Positions 36,611-46,894 of a DNA stretch of 64,000 bases are shown here, in pieces. Each line of letters opens with the position of its first letter. The first letter of the stretch is position 1. The translations under genes and the position numbers were made by a program. Below the pieces are notes generated by a model that was given only the letters and a program-made list of their open reading frames with translations, ran no database searches and was not told where the DNA came from. Source of the stretch: Aristolochia californica (Eukaryota > Streptophyta > Magnoliopsida > Piperales > Aristolochiaceae); assembly GCA_029961685.1 (NCBI GenBank), contig JARWKL010000005.1:42197357-42261356 (forward strand). The letters run 5' to 3'.

Positions 36611-36667
36611 CATGTGATCTTGCAAAATCTTGGCTCCTTCGGCAACAACTTGACCAATGGAATCAGC

Positions 36668-36891
36668 TGTAAGTACCCAACCAATACAACCCGAAAAAAC
36701 TAGTCGATTAAGGTGCGCAAAACCAAGTCTTAACACAGACCACAAACACTAACACCCACCCCACCAAATGCAAATGCAAAACCCGTGCCAAACATGAAAA
36801 CGTGCGGGGGTTCGAACGCGGGACGTGAGACAAACCTGCTCTGATACCATGTAAGTACCTAACCAATACAACCCGAAAAGACTAGTCGATT
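36668..36891 (-). mobile_element. Tiny retroelement relic with 42-bp terminal direct repeats (A)
   Basis: Two 42-bp direct repeats, 36668-36709 and 36850-36891, differ at two positions and both begin TGTAAGTACC on the plus strand. Between them are about 140 bp that end, directly next to the second repeat, with the complement of the tRNA-iMet primer site (CTCTGATACCA, 36839-36849). A GGTTCGAAC box lies about 30 bp before that. In minus orientation this reads repeat, primer site, short interior, repeat: the layout of a SMART/TRIM element but far smaller. It joins the pseudogene exon on one side and truncated copia integrase on the other. Confidence 0.6.
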
Positions 36892-39010
36892 GGTCAAAAA
36901 CAAAAGAAAGAATACGATTAATCAAATAAGTGGCAGTATGAAGGGTTTCCCCCCAAAATTCAGAAGGGACAAAGGCATGGAGTAGTAAAGAGCGAGCGGT
37001 TTCAATAAGATGACGATGTTTGCGTTCTGCAACACCATTCTGCTGAGGCGTATAAGGACAAGACAACTGATGAATAGTACCCTCAGACTTAAGAAAATCA
37101 TTCAATAAATATGACATATATTCACCACCCGAATCAGAGCGAAAAAATTTAATGTGAATGAAAAAATGGGTTCTCACCATAGCACAAAATTGAACATAAA
37201 TAGAAAAAAAGTCTGATTTTCAATGCATAAGAAATATCCAAGAGAAACGAGTAAAATCATCGACAAGCAATGCATAATAGCGGGCCCCACCTTTAGTGGA
37301 TACAGATGCAGGTCCCCAAACATCGGAATGAACAAGATGAAAAGGAGAAGAAGTAACAGAATGACTTATTGTAAAAGGTAAATGACATTGCTTGCCAAGA
37401 TTACAACTAACACAATCACCAATAGTGGAAAAATTAATAGTAGAATCTAACATATTATTTGTGATCATAAACTTTAAACGAGAAGCAGAAACATGTCCCA
37501 AACGAGAATGTCATAAGTAAAAAGGATTATTTATAGAAAGCAAATCATGCAACAAGGATTGAATTGAAAGACTAGACGCCTGCAAAGGTACTTGCAAATT
37601 CAAGTCATTAAGCAAGTAAAGACCACCTTCTCTATGGCTTATCCCAATCTGCCTCCCGGACTTGCGATCCTGTATAAGACAATGATCAGAAGCAAAGGCA
37701 ATAATAAGACCTAAATCAGTAAGTTTGCCAATTGAAAGAAAGTTAACAGCTAAATGGGGAACATGGAAAACATCAGACAAAGACCAAGTAGGGTGAGTGA
37801 TAGTTCCAACCGAGGCTAATGGCATGGGATAGCCATTAGCAGCATGGATGTTAACTGGTTTAGGAGGCTGAACACAATCATGTAACATAGACAAATGGGG
37901 TGTCATATGGTGTGTGGCCACATAATCTAAAATTCATTTATGAGTGTCACTGGAGCCAGCCAAACAAGACATACCTGCATGAGATGCAAATTGAGTGCTA
38001 GGAGTAGACGACTTGCCAAGAATGCGAGCGATCTTGGCTGCTAATGATGATAGATCAAGCGTAAAATCACTGCTAATAGGAGCATGGGTAGAAAGTGCAT
38101 CCGAATAATCCAAAGATCCAATGGCAATAGATGGACGAAAACCTTGATGCTGAGGTTGACGACTAGAGTCATGACGTTGTTTAGGATTGAAATGACCTTG
38201 ATTTTTATTGTTTAATATGGGGCACTGCTGTTTCCAATGACCTTTACCATGACAGTAGGAACATTCATCTGTTGCAACTTTCCCTTTAGACTTCCCTGAG
38301 GACTGATGAGCATTGGAGTGTGTTCCAGAAACAAGTACCTGTGACATATCAAGAGATGATGTTTTACTGGAAGAAAGCCCACCCAAAAACCTCAACCGCG
38401 TTTCCTCAGCCAACAACTCAGATACAACTGCAGACAAGGTGGGTAGAGGATTTCTATGGATTATGGATTCTTTTATTATTTCAAAATCACTGCGAAGAGC
38501 CATAAGAAAATCAGTAAGCTTGCGATCATCACATGCTCTGGTATATTCAGGTAGCTTCCGAAATGAAGGTGGATCCATCATATATAATTGATCCCAAAGA
38601 GGTGTCATAAAATAGTAGAATTCTTGAATGGTACGGTCACCTTGCTTAGCGGATCGAAGTTCTATTTCAATCTGATACTTTTTTGCAAAGTTTGTCTGTT
38701 CATACAGAGTTTCCAAATAGTCCCATATTTCTTTTGCAGTCTCATACTTCAAAAGTTGCAAGTTGATAGATTGATCAACAGAGTTGCTGATCCAGGTGAT
38801 GATTTTTGCATTATCAGTCAACCACTTCTTATTTTCTTTTATGAAGTCAATGGATGTAGATTCTGGAGCAGTAATATTTCCATCAATGTAATCCCACAAG
38901 TCTTTCCCAACTAAAAAATTTCGCATCACAAACTTCCAAAGAGAGTAATTACTCCCATGTAACCGGACAGAAATAACCTTCAAATCATTTGCGTTACTAA
39001 TAGAATCCAT
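36892..39010 (-). mobile_element. Truncated Ty1/copia gag-integrase, three stops
   Basis: A single minus-strand reading frame runs from the ATG at 39010 (MDSISNANDLKVISVRLHGS) to about 36892, interrupted only by three TGA codons near 37934, 37511 and 37220. Gag contains the UBN2-type region and a CCHC zinc knuckle (CSYCHGKGHWKQQC). The HHCC pre-integrase (HSRLGHVS, CVSCNLGKQC) and the integrase core with its Asp, Asp and Glu (HSDVWGP, LLVDDFTRFSW, GVAERKH) follow. Protease residues around LDYVATHH are degraded from the usual D(S/T)GA. Sequence stops after ATYLINRILS; reverse transcriptase, RNase H and the 3' LTR are missing. At least two stops replace the expected Trp (before ILD and before HSRLGH), by TGG to TGA. 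Confidence 0.92.
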
Positions 39011-39603
39011 AGAACCCAATAATAACCAAATATCACATATCCAAATGGCAACTACAAAATCCAACAGAAATGCAACAAAGCCCGAAGCCCCTAACTCTTT
39101 GCCAACGGTAACCAAAAATGGAAAATTATGTCAATATCCAGCACCTTGAACCGAAAGCAGCAGAGTCCTAAAACGTTTCACGGAAACGCAAACTCTGCAA
39201 TTCAGGACCCGGGGAACAACAAACTGAAGCTTGAAACAACAAGCTAGGCCACTGGCAAGCGCAAACCCTAACCCAACAATTTCACTTCAAAACCAGACGC
39301 ACTTTGCCCTAGCTGGGGGTTTCAAATCCATCGAATACCTGCAGTAAGTCGCCCCGACCCGGCCAAAAGAACAAAAAAAATGTCCGAGAGCCAACGAAGC
39401 TCCAACCTCTCTGCCACGGAACCCCAACGGAATAAAAACCCACGAAAACCTCTCGGGACAGAAACCCAAACACCGAAATCCGACGAAACCCCAACCTCTC
39501 TGCCAACGGAAATCCAACGAAGCCCCAACGAACTCAGACAGAGCCAAGAACGTGCACCGAAAGCACCGAAAATGTCGAAGACTACGAACCCCTCTCTGAT
39601 ACA
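39011..39603 (-). other. Copia leader and primer-binding site
   Basis: The untranslated leader between gag and the 5' LTR on the minus strand. A primer site with one change (TTGTATCAGAG, complement at about 39593-39603) adjoins TGTAAATTATTC at 39604, the likely inner end of the 5' LTR. The LTR's outer boundary could not be found. Overlapping open frames here are not genes. Confidence 0.6.
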
Positions 39604-39967
39604 ATGTAAATTATTCTGTGCCAGTAACAGTAGCAAACTTGTCGTTGGGACGATGAAAGAAGTTAAAGATTCTTAAACTGCACTTAAATCTTGTCTACCA
39701 TCTTATGTCTGTCTCGTGTTCGAGCGAGTTTTATTTTGTGTTTTTTCATTATTTTTATAATGTTATTTTAAATTATTTAAATGATAGAATTAATATAATA
39801 TAAAAAATCATTTGGTGTGAAGCATGCGAAATAGTTATCTCAATTGTTCTACTATGATCGAATGGTTGAGATAGTCGTTGATCGAATGATTGAGATAGTC
39901 ATTAATCATAATCGAACAACTGAGATAGTATTTTACATGTTTCACACTAACTCGCTCTCTCTCTCTC

Positions 39968-39998
<31 letters not shown>

Positions 39999-41185
39999 GT
40001 GTACAAAGGTAACTAAATGAAAAAATAATAAAAATTAATAATAAAGTTGATAAAATTCTTAAATTTTTTAAAAATATTACAACATGTTTATAATATCTAA
40101 AGACATTAAAAAATATATAATAGCATGCATAATAAAGTCTTCCCACATAAGTTATGTAAAAATTAATAATAATACCTTTACATAATTGGTAATCGAGTAA
40201 ATAGGTATGGAACAGGTATTACTCGATTTTGTTCTATTTAGTATTTTGGAAAATATGTAAAATTACCTGATATGTATACGAGTAAGATTTTTGTATTCCA
40301 TATTTCATCAACATTGATTAACTATCAAAATTGAAGGAACTTGATCGCCAATTGATTGGTAGTCAAAATCAAATATATTGATTGAAGGAAATTAGTTTAT
40401 CGGTGATCAAAGTCAAAGATCTTGATAGTCAAAATATAAAGATTTTTTAAAATAATCATTCAATTGTCAAAATTTGGATCGATTATTGAGATCAAAGCCT
40501 AATTGACAGTCAAAATAATAGATTGTAACAAGACCACTACAGAATCAAATCAGACAAAAACTACCTAAACACCACACAAGTAAACAAGATTTTTTTTTTT
40601 TTAACATAAATCAAAGTTGTTCATCTCTAAAGTTTCTCCTCTTATTTTTATCTCTAGGCACAAGCTTGATCAGTGTCTTTGATGATCAACAGTCGTTGTT
40701 AATGAATTAAATAATGGAGAAAAGGTTGATTTCGCAGCGTCCGAATCGAGCGACTGCAAGCTTCTGAAGAAGGGTGATATCATCGATCGCTTAAGCCCTC
40801 CTCGTTTCTACTTCCTCGCCAGCTTTCACGTGGGGCTCCAATAAAAAATATCTTCCTCACGAATTCCTCAGATGAACGCTTCAAATCGCTCCCCATCATG
40901 GTAGGCCACGAGAGAATATAAAGCACTCGAATGGTTCTGGTAAAGTTCGTCCCATTAGAATCGCAGCATGCGATTACGTGACGGTTTGAGTTGAGTTGAT
41001 TCTATTAAATCATCTGATTTCGAAAACATTTGTGTGTCGTTCGGATTTGTGCAGATGATCTCCAATCCCCGGGCGTATGAAGGTTGAGCTCTCTCGAAGC
41101 CATAACGCGGCGGGGTTTCATTGAAAATCCTGTACAGCGTTTTGAGCGTGAATCTTCCTAGAGGTCCTCAGTCGTGTTATTTGCA
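39604..41185. other. 5' LTR remnant and upstream region of the IDH gene
   Basis: The first few hundred bases are presumably copia LTR sequence. The remainder is AT-rich spacer and the presumed promoter/5'UTR of the isocitrate dehydrogenase gene. A compound microsatellite lies at 39953-39998. No other gene was found. Confidence 0.45.
39953..39998. repeat. Compound (CT)n-(AT)n-(AC)n microsatellite
   Basis: Consecutive CT, TA and CA dinucleotide runs, each of roughly 5-10 units, with no interruption between classes. Confidence 0.9.
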
Positions 41186-44100
41186 ATGGCTTCCCAAATT
41201 GCGAGGCGTTTTCTTCGCGGCCATCGTTTCGTCGGTGGGATCTCAAACTCAGCCAGGATTTGGACTCGATCACTATCTTCATACGATTCTCCATCTCTTC
41301 CTATTTGTGCTACTCTTTTCCCGGGCGACGGAATCGGCCCCGAAATTTCAAAATCCGTTAAGCAGGTCGCCTCTCCATCTCCCCCTCTATCACACTCACT
41401 CTCTTTGAGTGTTTACGTGGTTTTTCGTTCCTTTTTTTCGGCATTCTCTCTTTGATATTTTCTAACAATAACATATATCAACGTTTTGTCTTTTTGTTTT
41501 TTCAAATTTCATAACTCCTCTGAATCGAATAAGAAGAGAGTGTAAACGACATCACCCCGGTTAGTGTTAAATTTCTCATCTCGTGCACCTGTTTGCAGTT
41601 TAGAAAGAGGTTACTATTTGAGAACTAATGTTACCTCTTGCAATGTCACTGTGGAGCATGACAAGCTATGTTGAAGTTCCCAACACGTTTTTAGTTCCTT
41701 CACATAAGTGTTCCATGACCTTTGGAATAAATATCTGATAATTGTTTCAATTGGTAGAGCAATGCCTGTGGTTGGCTTATGAATCCTGGTTTCATGTTGT
41801 AAGATACAGGAAAGTTTAACATCAGTTGTCAACCTACCTGACGCAAGGTTCCTTTACCAACCAACATCTAAATATTAGCTTACAAAGTTAATATACCAGA
41901 TAATATGAAAGGATAATAATCTTGGCAACCCTCTTAGGCCATCCTTTTTGTATAAGGGTGTTTTTAAGTCCATTGAGACTTTTCCTATTGGTACCCTTTG
42001 GGTTTTTAATGCCGTATTTTGAGTGACAAACACTTTTGTTCGAAATCCTTTGAGATTGGGTTTGACTCCGACTTTATCATCCATGTTTTTTACTTTTTGA
42101 GAGTCTATATCCGATTGAGTATTTATCCTTGGGACACCTTGATAGAGGAGATAATTACTACAACTATTTTTTTTTTTGTTTCAAGTTGGGATGATTGCTA
42201 TTACCTCCCAGCTTGGTGGGGGGTATAAAAGAAGAAGTTTGAAGGATAAGATTGGAAGTTGAATGTTGCAGTGGTTGCACTTTTTTCGAATTGAAATATG
42301 AGTGTTGCTATCATGAGAAAAATAAATATAATCTATAATGAAGAATTCTACGTGTTGTAGTAATCAAATTTTATGTGACTAGAATATCCAAGTAAGGGGG
42401 AGAACAAGATGAAGACTATAAATAAGATATGAACAAGAGCAAGATGAATTAAAGCAAGACAATCAATTTTTTTTTCTAGTACATAAGTTTATAGATCAAA
42501 ATTATTTGCAAAGTGAAGTTACAAACACTAGCTTGAGGGGGAGTTCTAAAAGACACCCACGTGTGTAGGGGTGGCATGACTAGTAAATAAGGAGAACTTT
42601 AATAGAGATGACATAAACTTGTAATTATGCAAGCTGGTGTATGTCCTTTTATGTGTTTTTCCTTTTGAAGAATGTAACCCTAAGGGCATTTTAATTATTG
42701 TAAACACCTTCCCACGACTATAAATATAACCTAAAGGCATTGGGTAGAACATTCAAGCCTCTTCCTCTTGGCTCAGATTCGTTCTTACATTTCTCTCTCT
42801 TTTCCTCTTATTTCTCTCTCTTGATTTCTTCTCTCATCCCTTCTAGGAGCTAGAATTCCTATCTTCTTTCCTTCCCTTGAGATCTCTTGTGTTTATGTGT
42901 TAACCCTAGAAATCAACAAATAAAAAGGAGTTGGATATTCAACAAATATATATTGCAGGTGTCTACATGAGCTCCTTGAGGGTTTCGTAAATTGGATCTT
43001 CAAGGTACTGTCATAATTTAAAAAAAAAATTATATTGGGCATCCAATATAGGATTAGAATCCTGATGTCTCCAGGACCTAGTTGGAGAAAGTCTCATGCA
43101 TTTCTCTGCCTAAGCCATCTTTGAATCCTCAACCATCTTGGAATAATAGCAGAATTAGGGACAGGTAAAGATGGCTGTGTTTTCTGCTGAAGAGTGAGTA
43201 GTTCTTTTTTTGAACCTAAAGAGTGACTAATCTTCACAAAGTTGGCTAGAGTAGGGAATATTAGAGATAAGATTAGCTGCTATGACTGTTTTGAGACAGA
43301 GTTCCTTGAGACTTTATTGTGATTCATACTCTGCTTCAATTGATGTTGAGGGGGAATCTACAGTTGTGATTAGCTGGATAACTGGACTGTCATCCCCCTT
43401 GGCATCTTCATTGCTTTTTTCTCGAGGTATGGTCATTGCCTCTCAGTCGGAGATCACTTTTGACCCACATCCCTCGTGAAGCCAACCAGTCGGCTGATAT
43501 TTTTGCTTGTGATGGAGTCTCTGGGCAACACCTTGTTGTTCGAGATTCCCCCCCTCTCACTTCATATTAGACCCTCAGTTGGCTGCTTTTGACCTTTTTA
43601 GTTTTCTTTTTGGTGTTTCTGGTTTGTTATTTCTTTTCCTTCTGGTTACTGTTTGCTTTTCGTTTTGTTGTTTACTTTTATGTCTTTTGTTGTTACACAA
43701 GGCCCCCTGTGCTTTCTCAATCTCTCTCATGATCAATAGAATCCTTCTCTTGCTGTCTTCGAAAAAGATTAGTAGTTATGATGTTTGAGATAACCTACTT
43801 AAAAGAATTTCATGATCCCAAACATATGAATGACTAAACTGGATTAATTTTCTTCTTTCCTTCTTCTCTTCTTCTTCTTTCTTTTAGTGGGACTTAATCA
43901 ATGACTGTGGCAAGTTGCAATATGGGTCCATGCTTTATTGGTATTGGAATAGGTGGTGACTGACTGCTGGGATCAACTGGCTAATTTGGATTGCCTTTTT
44001 CTAATCTTTTGAGGGTCAATGTCAGAAAATACGGGATGTGTTGGGTGGAGAAAGACCAGATGAGTAATTGGGGCATCCAGATCTTTGAAAAAGTTCAGAT

Positions 44101-46208
44101 GGTTTGCTGCCACTACTGATGGTGAACGAACTATAAGCGATAAAGAAGCTTATGAGGATTAAGGTTCTAGCAGTTTGAAATGTTGATAAGGACAGCCATT
44201 GACAGGTGGAGGGGAAACCATTTACTCGGTTTCCAATATTTGGGCAAAAGTAAACATTCAAAAAAAGAAACTGGACAAAGAATGAGGCTGGATGCCCTCT
44301 ATATGTTTAGGAAAATTTGTGCAAATGTGGCGGCTATTTATTTATTTGAGGATCGTCCAGCTATGTTGGTAAGGTTTCTCCGTTGTGATGTGAAGAAACT
44401 TTGACAGCATGATTTATTGGTCAGAGATAGGAGTATTATCACCCAGCTGAAAGACAATAATTGTTGATGAAGATTTGAGTTCATTTTGTTTTCAGCAAGA
44501 AACATCTGCTATCACTTTTGATTTAAATACCAAACTTCGATTTAAAAAAAAAAAACCACAATATAATTGAGGAAGAACATCTCATTATAGGAGACATCCT
44601 TCTGATTGAATATTCATTTTTCTTGCAGATTTGACGCACTTTGGTTTCTTTTATGCTTTTTTTTTAATCTTTTTTTATTCTCTTGATATCCTGTATCTCT
44701 CCCTCCGGGCTACTCATGTATCTGTCCTTTCCCTCTCTTAATGAATCATATTTCTCATTATTAGTCAAAGAAAATAGTATTTTCTGGTGGATGGATCCTT
44801 GAGATGTTATTCGTTTTTTTTAATGTACTTGGCACTTTGATGGACAGTGTGTCCATAACCACTATACTATAAACAAAAAGAAAAATATACTCTGGACATG
44901 TGTTTCAGTCTTACAATTCAGGGATTTAGAATTCTTTCATTGTTTTCTCATATATTATGTGCTAATGCAGGTATTCAGAGCTGCGGAAGTACCAATAGAA
45001 TGGGAGGAGCATTATGTTGGGGACACAGTGGACCCTAGGACTCAGAGTTATCTAACATGGGAGAGTCTAGAGTCTGTACGTCGAAATGGTGTGGGTTTGA
45101 AGGGCCCCATGGCTACACCAATTGGGAAGGGTCATAGGTCTCTGAACCTTACTTTGAGAAAGGAACTTGGTCTGTACGCCAATGTTAGACCCTGCTACAG
45201 CTTGCCTGGATATAAAACTCGGTATGATGATGTGGATCTGGTTACAATACGTGAAAACACAGAAGGGGAGTATAGTGGCCTTGAACACCAAGTGAGTTCT
45301 GCTTAATATTAAGAGGATTTCATGATTATTGCTGGGAAAAAAATCTGAGATAATTGAACATTGTGCCTAATCTCAGTTGTTGTCTGTTTTATCAGGTGGT
45401 GAAGGGTGTTGTTGAAAGTCTTAAGATCATCACCCGGCATGCTAGTCTGAGGGTTGCAGAGTATGCTTTTCACTTTGCCAAGGCACATGGTCGTCAAAGA
45501 GTTTCAGCCATACATAAAGCTAATATCATGAGGTTATCCGATGGTCTTTTCCTTAAGGTTAGCTGATCATAAGCTTGCACTAATCTTAACTTTGTTATTG
45601 CAATTCATATTTTTAACCAAAATGACAAAACTTCTGGTACCGAGTCTGCAGTGTTGCCGGGAAGTTGCAGAGAAGTACCCTGAGGTTACTTACGAGGAAG
45701 TAATCATAGACAATTGCTGTATGATGGTAAAGCTAAATTCAGCCCTTTCACTATGATCATTATATCTTGGATGTTGATTTTCTAAAACCCAATCTCTTTC
45801 CACATACAAATGTGAACTGTGGGTATTTGTGTATGAATGTATGTAGAGAGAAAGAAAGGCCATGGATTTTTCATGCTCTGAGGAGTTATAAAATGAGAAA
45901 CTTATGATTCTTCTCACATTTTCTCTGGTTTCCCCAGCTTGTGAAGAACCCTACAGTTTTTGATGTTCTGGTAATGCCTAATCTCTATGGTGACATAATC
46001 AGTGACCTGTGTGCCGGACTGATCGGAGGATTGGGATTAACACCCAGGTATCAGTTCGTTACTTCTTTCTTGGTATATTCTATGACAAGTATATTTTCTA
46101 TACTGTCTAACCTATCTGTTGTCTTCATTCAGCATCAATATTGGTGAGGGTGGCATTGCTCTGGCTGAGGCTGTCCATGGTTCAGCACCTGATATTGCTG
46201 GAAAGGTA

Positions 46209-46246
<38 letters not shown>

Positions 46247-46466
46247 TTTTGAACTTCTGTTAACTGTTCTTCAGAATCTTGCAAACCCCACTGCATTGTT
46301 GTTAAGTTCCGTCGAGATGTTGCGACACTTGAAACTCCATGACAAAGCGGAGCAAATCCATGGTGCAGTTCTGAAGACAATTGCTGAGGGAAAGTACAGA
46401 ACAGGTGACCTGGGCGGTACTGCATCCACCACTGAGTTCACAAAAGGAGTTTGCGACAACCTTTGA
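41186..46466 (+). CDS. IDH5: NAD-dependent isocitrate dehydrogenase, catalytic subunit, mitochondrial (IDH5-like)
   Basis: Seven exons: 41186-41365, 44971-45291, 45396-45557, 45652-45726, 45938-46047, 46133-46205, 46275-46466. All phases agree and give 370 residues, matching the roughly 374 of Arabidopsis IDH5. The enzyme oxidises isocitrate to 2-oxoglutarate with NAD+ in the TCA cycle, as a heteromer with regulatory subunits. Residues 1-40 form an Arg/Ser-rich mitochondrial presequence ([15 protein letters not shown]). Then follow [30 protein letters not shown] (substrate-binding Ser and Arg residues), [15 protein letters not shown], the KANIM catalytic Lys block, and the family signature [20 protein letters not shown]. 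Catalytic-type features (full substrate loop) argue against the regulatory IDH1/2 type. Intron 1 is 3.6 kb and full of retroelement fragments. Confidence 0.96.
42040..42543 (+). repeat. Retroelement interior fragment in IDH intron 1
   Basis: Contains, in inverse orientation, the GGGAGGTAAT..CCCAACTTGAA block seen near 2055 and 11705, and ends with CTTGAGGGGGAG, a plant copia polypurine tract, just before an LTR at 42544. No coding frame is left. Confidence 0.5.
42544..42965 (+). repeat. LTR following a polypurine tract, in IDH intron 1
   Basis: Starts directly after CTTGAGGGGGAG. It carries a TATA-like ACTATAAATATAACC near 42718 and a CT-rich transcribed leader, and ends near CAACAAATATATATTGCAGG. 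A diverged inverse copy lies at about 57035-57245 (shared blocks TAAATAAGGAGAACTTTA and CTTTTGAAG). Confidence 0.6.
43262..43765 (+). mobile_element. 3' end of a LINE (RNase H remnant) in IDH intron 1
   Basis: Broken plus-strand coding sequence with the RNase H block [14 protein letters not shown], followed after frame breaks by a remnant like [12 protein letters not shown], and a T-rich 3'UTR ending AATAGAATCCTTCTC..TTCGAAAAAG. It matches the layout of the copy at 62.7 kb. Confidence 0.6.
46211..46239. repeat. (CT)n microsatellite next to a splice donor
   Basis: About 14 CT units starting six bases into intron 6 of the IDH gene, right after the donor GTATGA. Confidence 0.9.
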
Positions 46467-46894
46467 CTTACTGAGTATCGTACCCGGGCCATCTCTTTAA
46501 ATGCCCTCTCTTCCACATTTTTTCATCTTTTTGAAATAATGATTCTCTTTCCGTTTGTTTTGCAATAATCTGCAGTTTATATGAAACAAATTTTTTATTT
46601 CTTTAAGGTTTTACTCGGATAACTACAATAACGAACAGCAAGAATTTTTTACTGTGAATTGGATCCTTTATTATGTCACAGACCTTGAGATCAATCCATC
46701 CCTTAGAATTCCCAAGGACAAACCAATAGTTACAAATTGCATCGTCCTCAATATTGATGGACGAAGCGGAAGAAAAAAAAAATAGGCGGCAAAAATAAGT
46801 GAGAGGACATCCCCTGTTAAAAAGATATACCGGAGGTCCTCAAAGCCACTGCTCAGAAGTGAAAGAGATGCAATTATCAAGTGTTAATCAGACC

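Larger units (their letters stand above)
28923..36666 (-). pseudogene. Decayed coiled-coil protein gene (At5g13560-like)
   Basis: Thirteen exons are recognisable by GT-AG borders and coding content: 36611-36666, 34093-34210, 32348-32458, 31827-31903, 31508-31575, 31307-31372, 30564-30671, 30354-30477, 30065-30131, 29881-29948, 29560-29644, 29372-29442, 28923-29271. They resemble a plant coiled-coil protein of unknown function sometimes annotated as SMC-like (blocks GDSPEVHSQK, NFRVAKANEVREVEK, DLVIDHLSAY, VVDNMQEQFYA, KDDSRIKELF, EIGGWEFDELEQEL). Two exons cannot be read in one frame. Exon 31508-31575 has one base too many, giving LKLPCG-stop instead of LNFRVAKA. Exon 30354-30477 loses frame after TWINFL. 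The N-terminal start exon and the exons expected between 36611 and 34210 were not found. The first surviving exon abuts retroelement sequence. I infer a pseudogene. The family name rests on recalled similarity. Confidence 0.75.

Noticed and set aside
39287..39676. Overlapping frames of about 100 codons in the copia leader
   Set aside because: Lies between gag and primer site of the copia element; frames conflict and resemble no protein.
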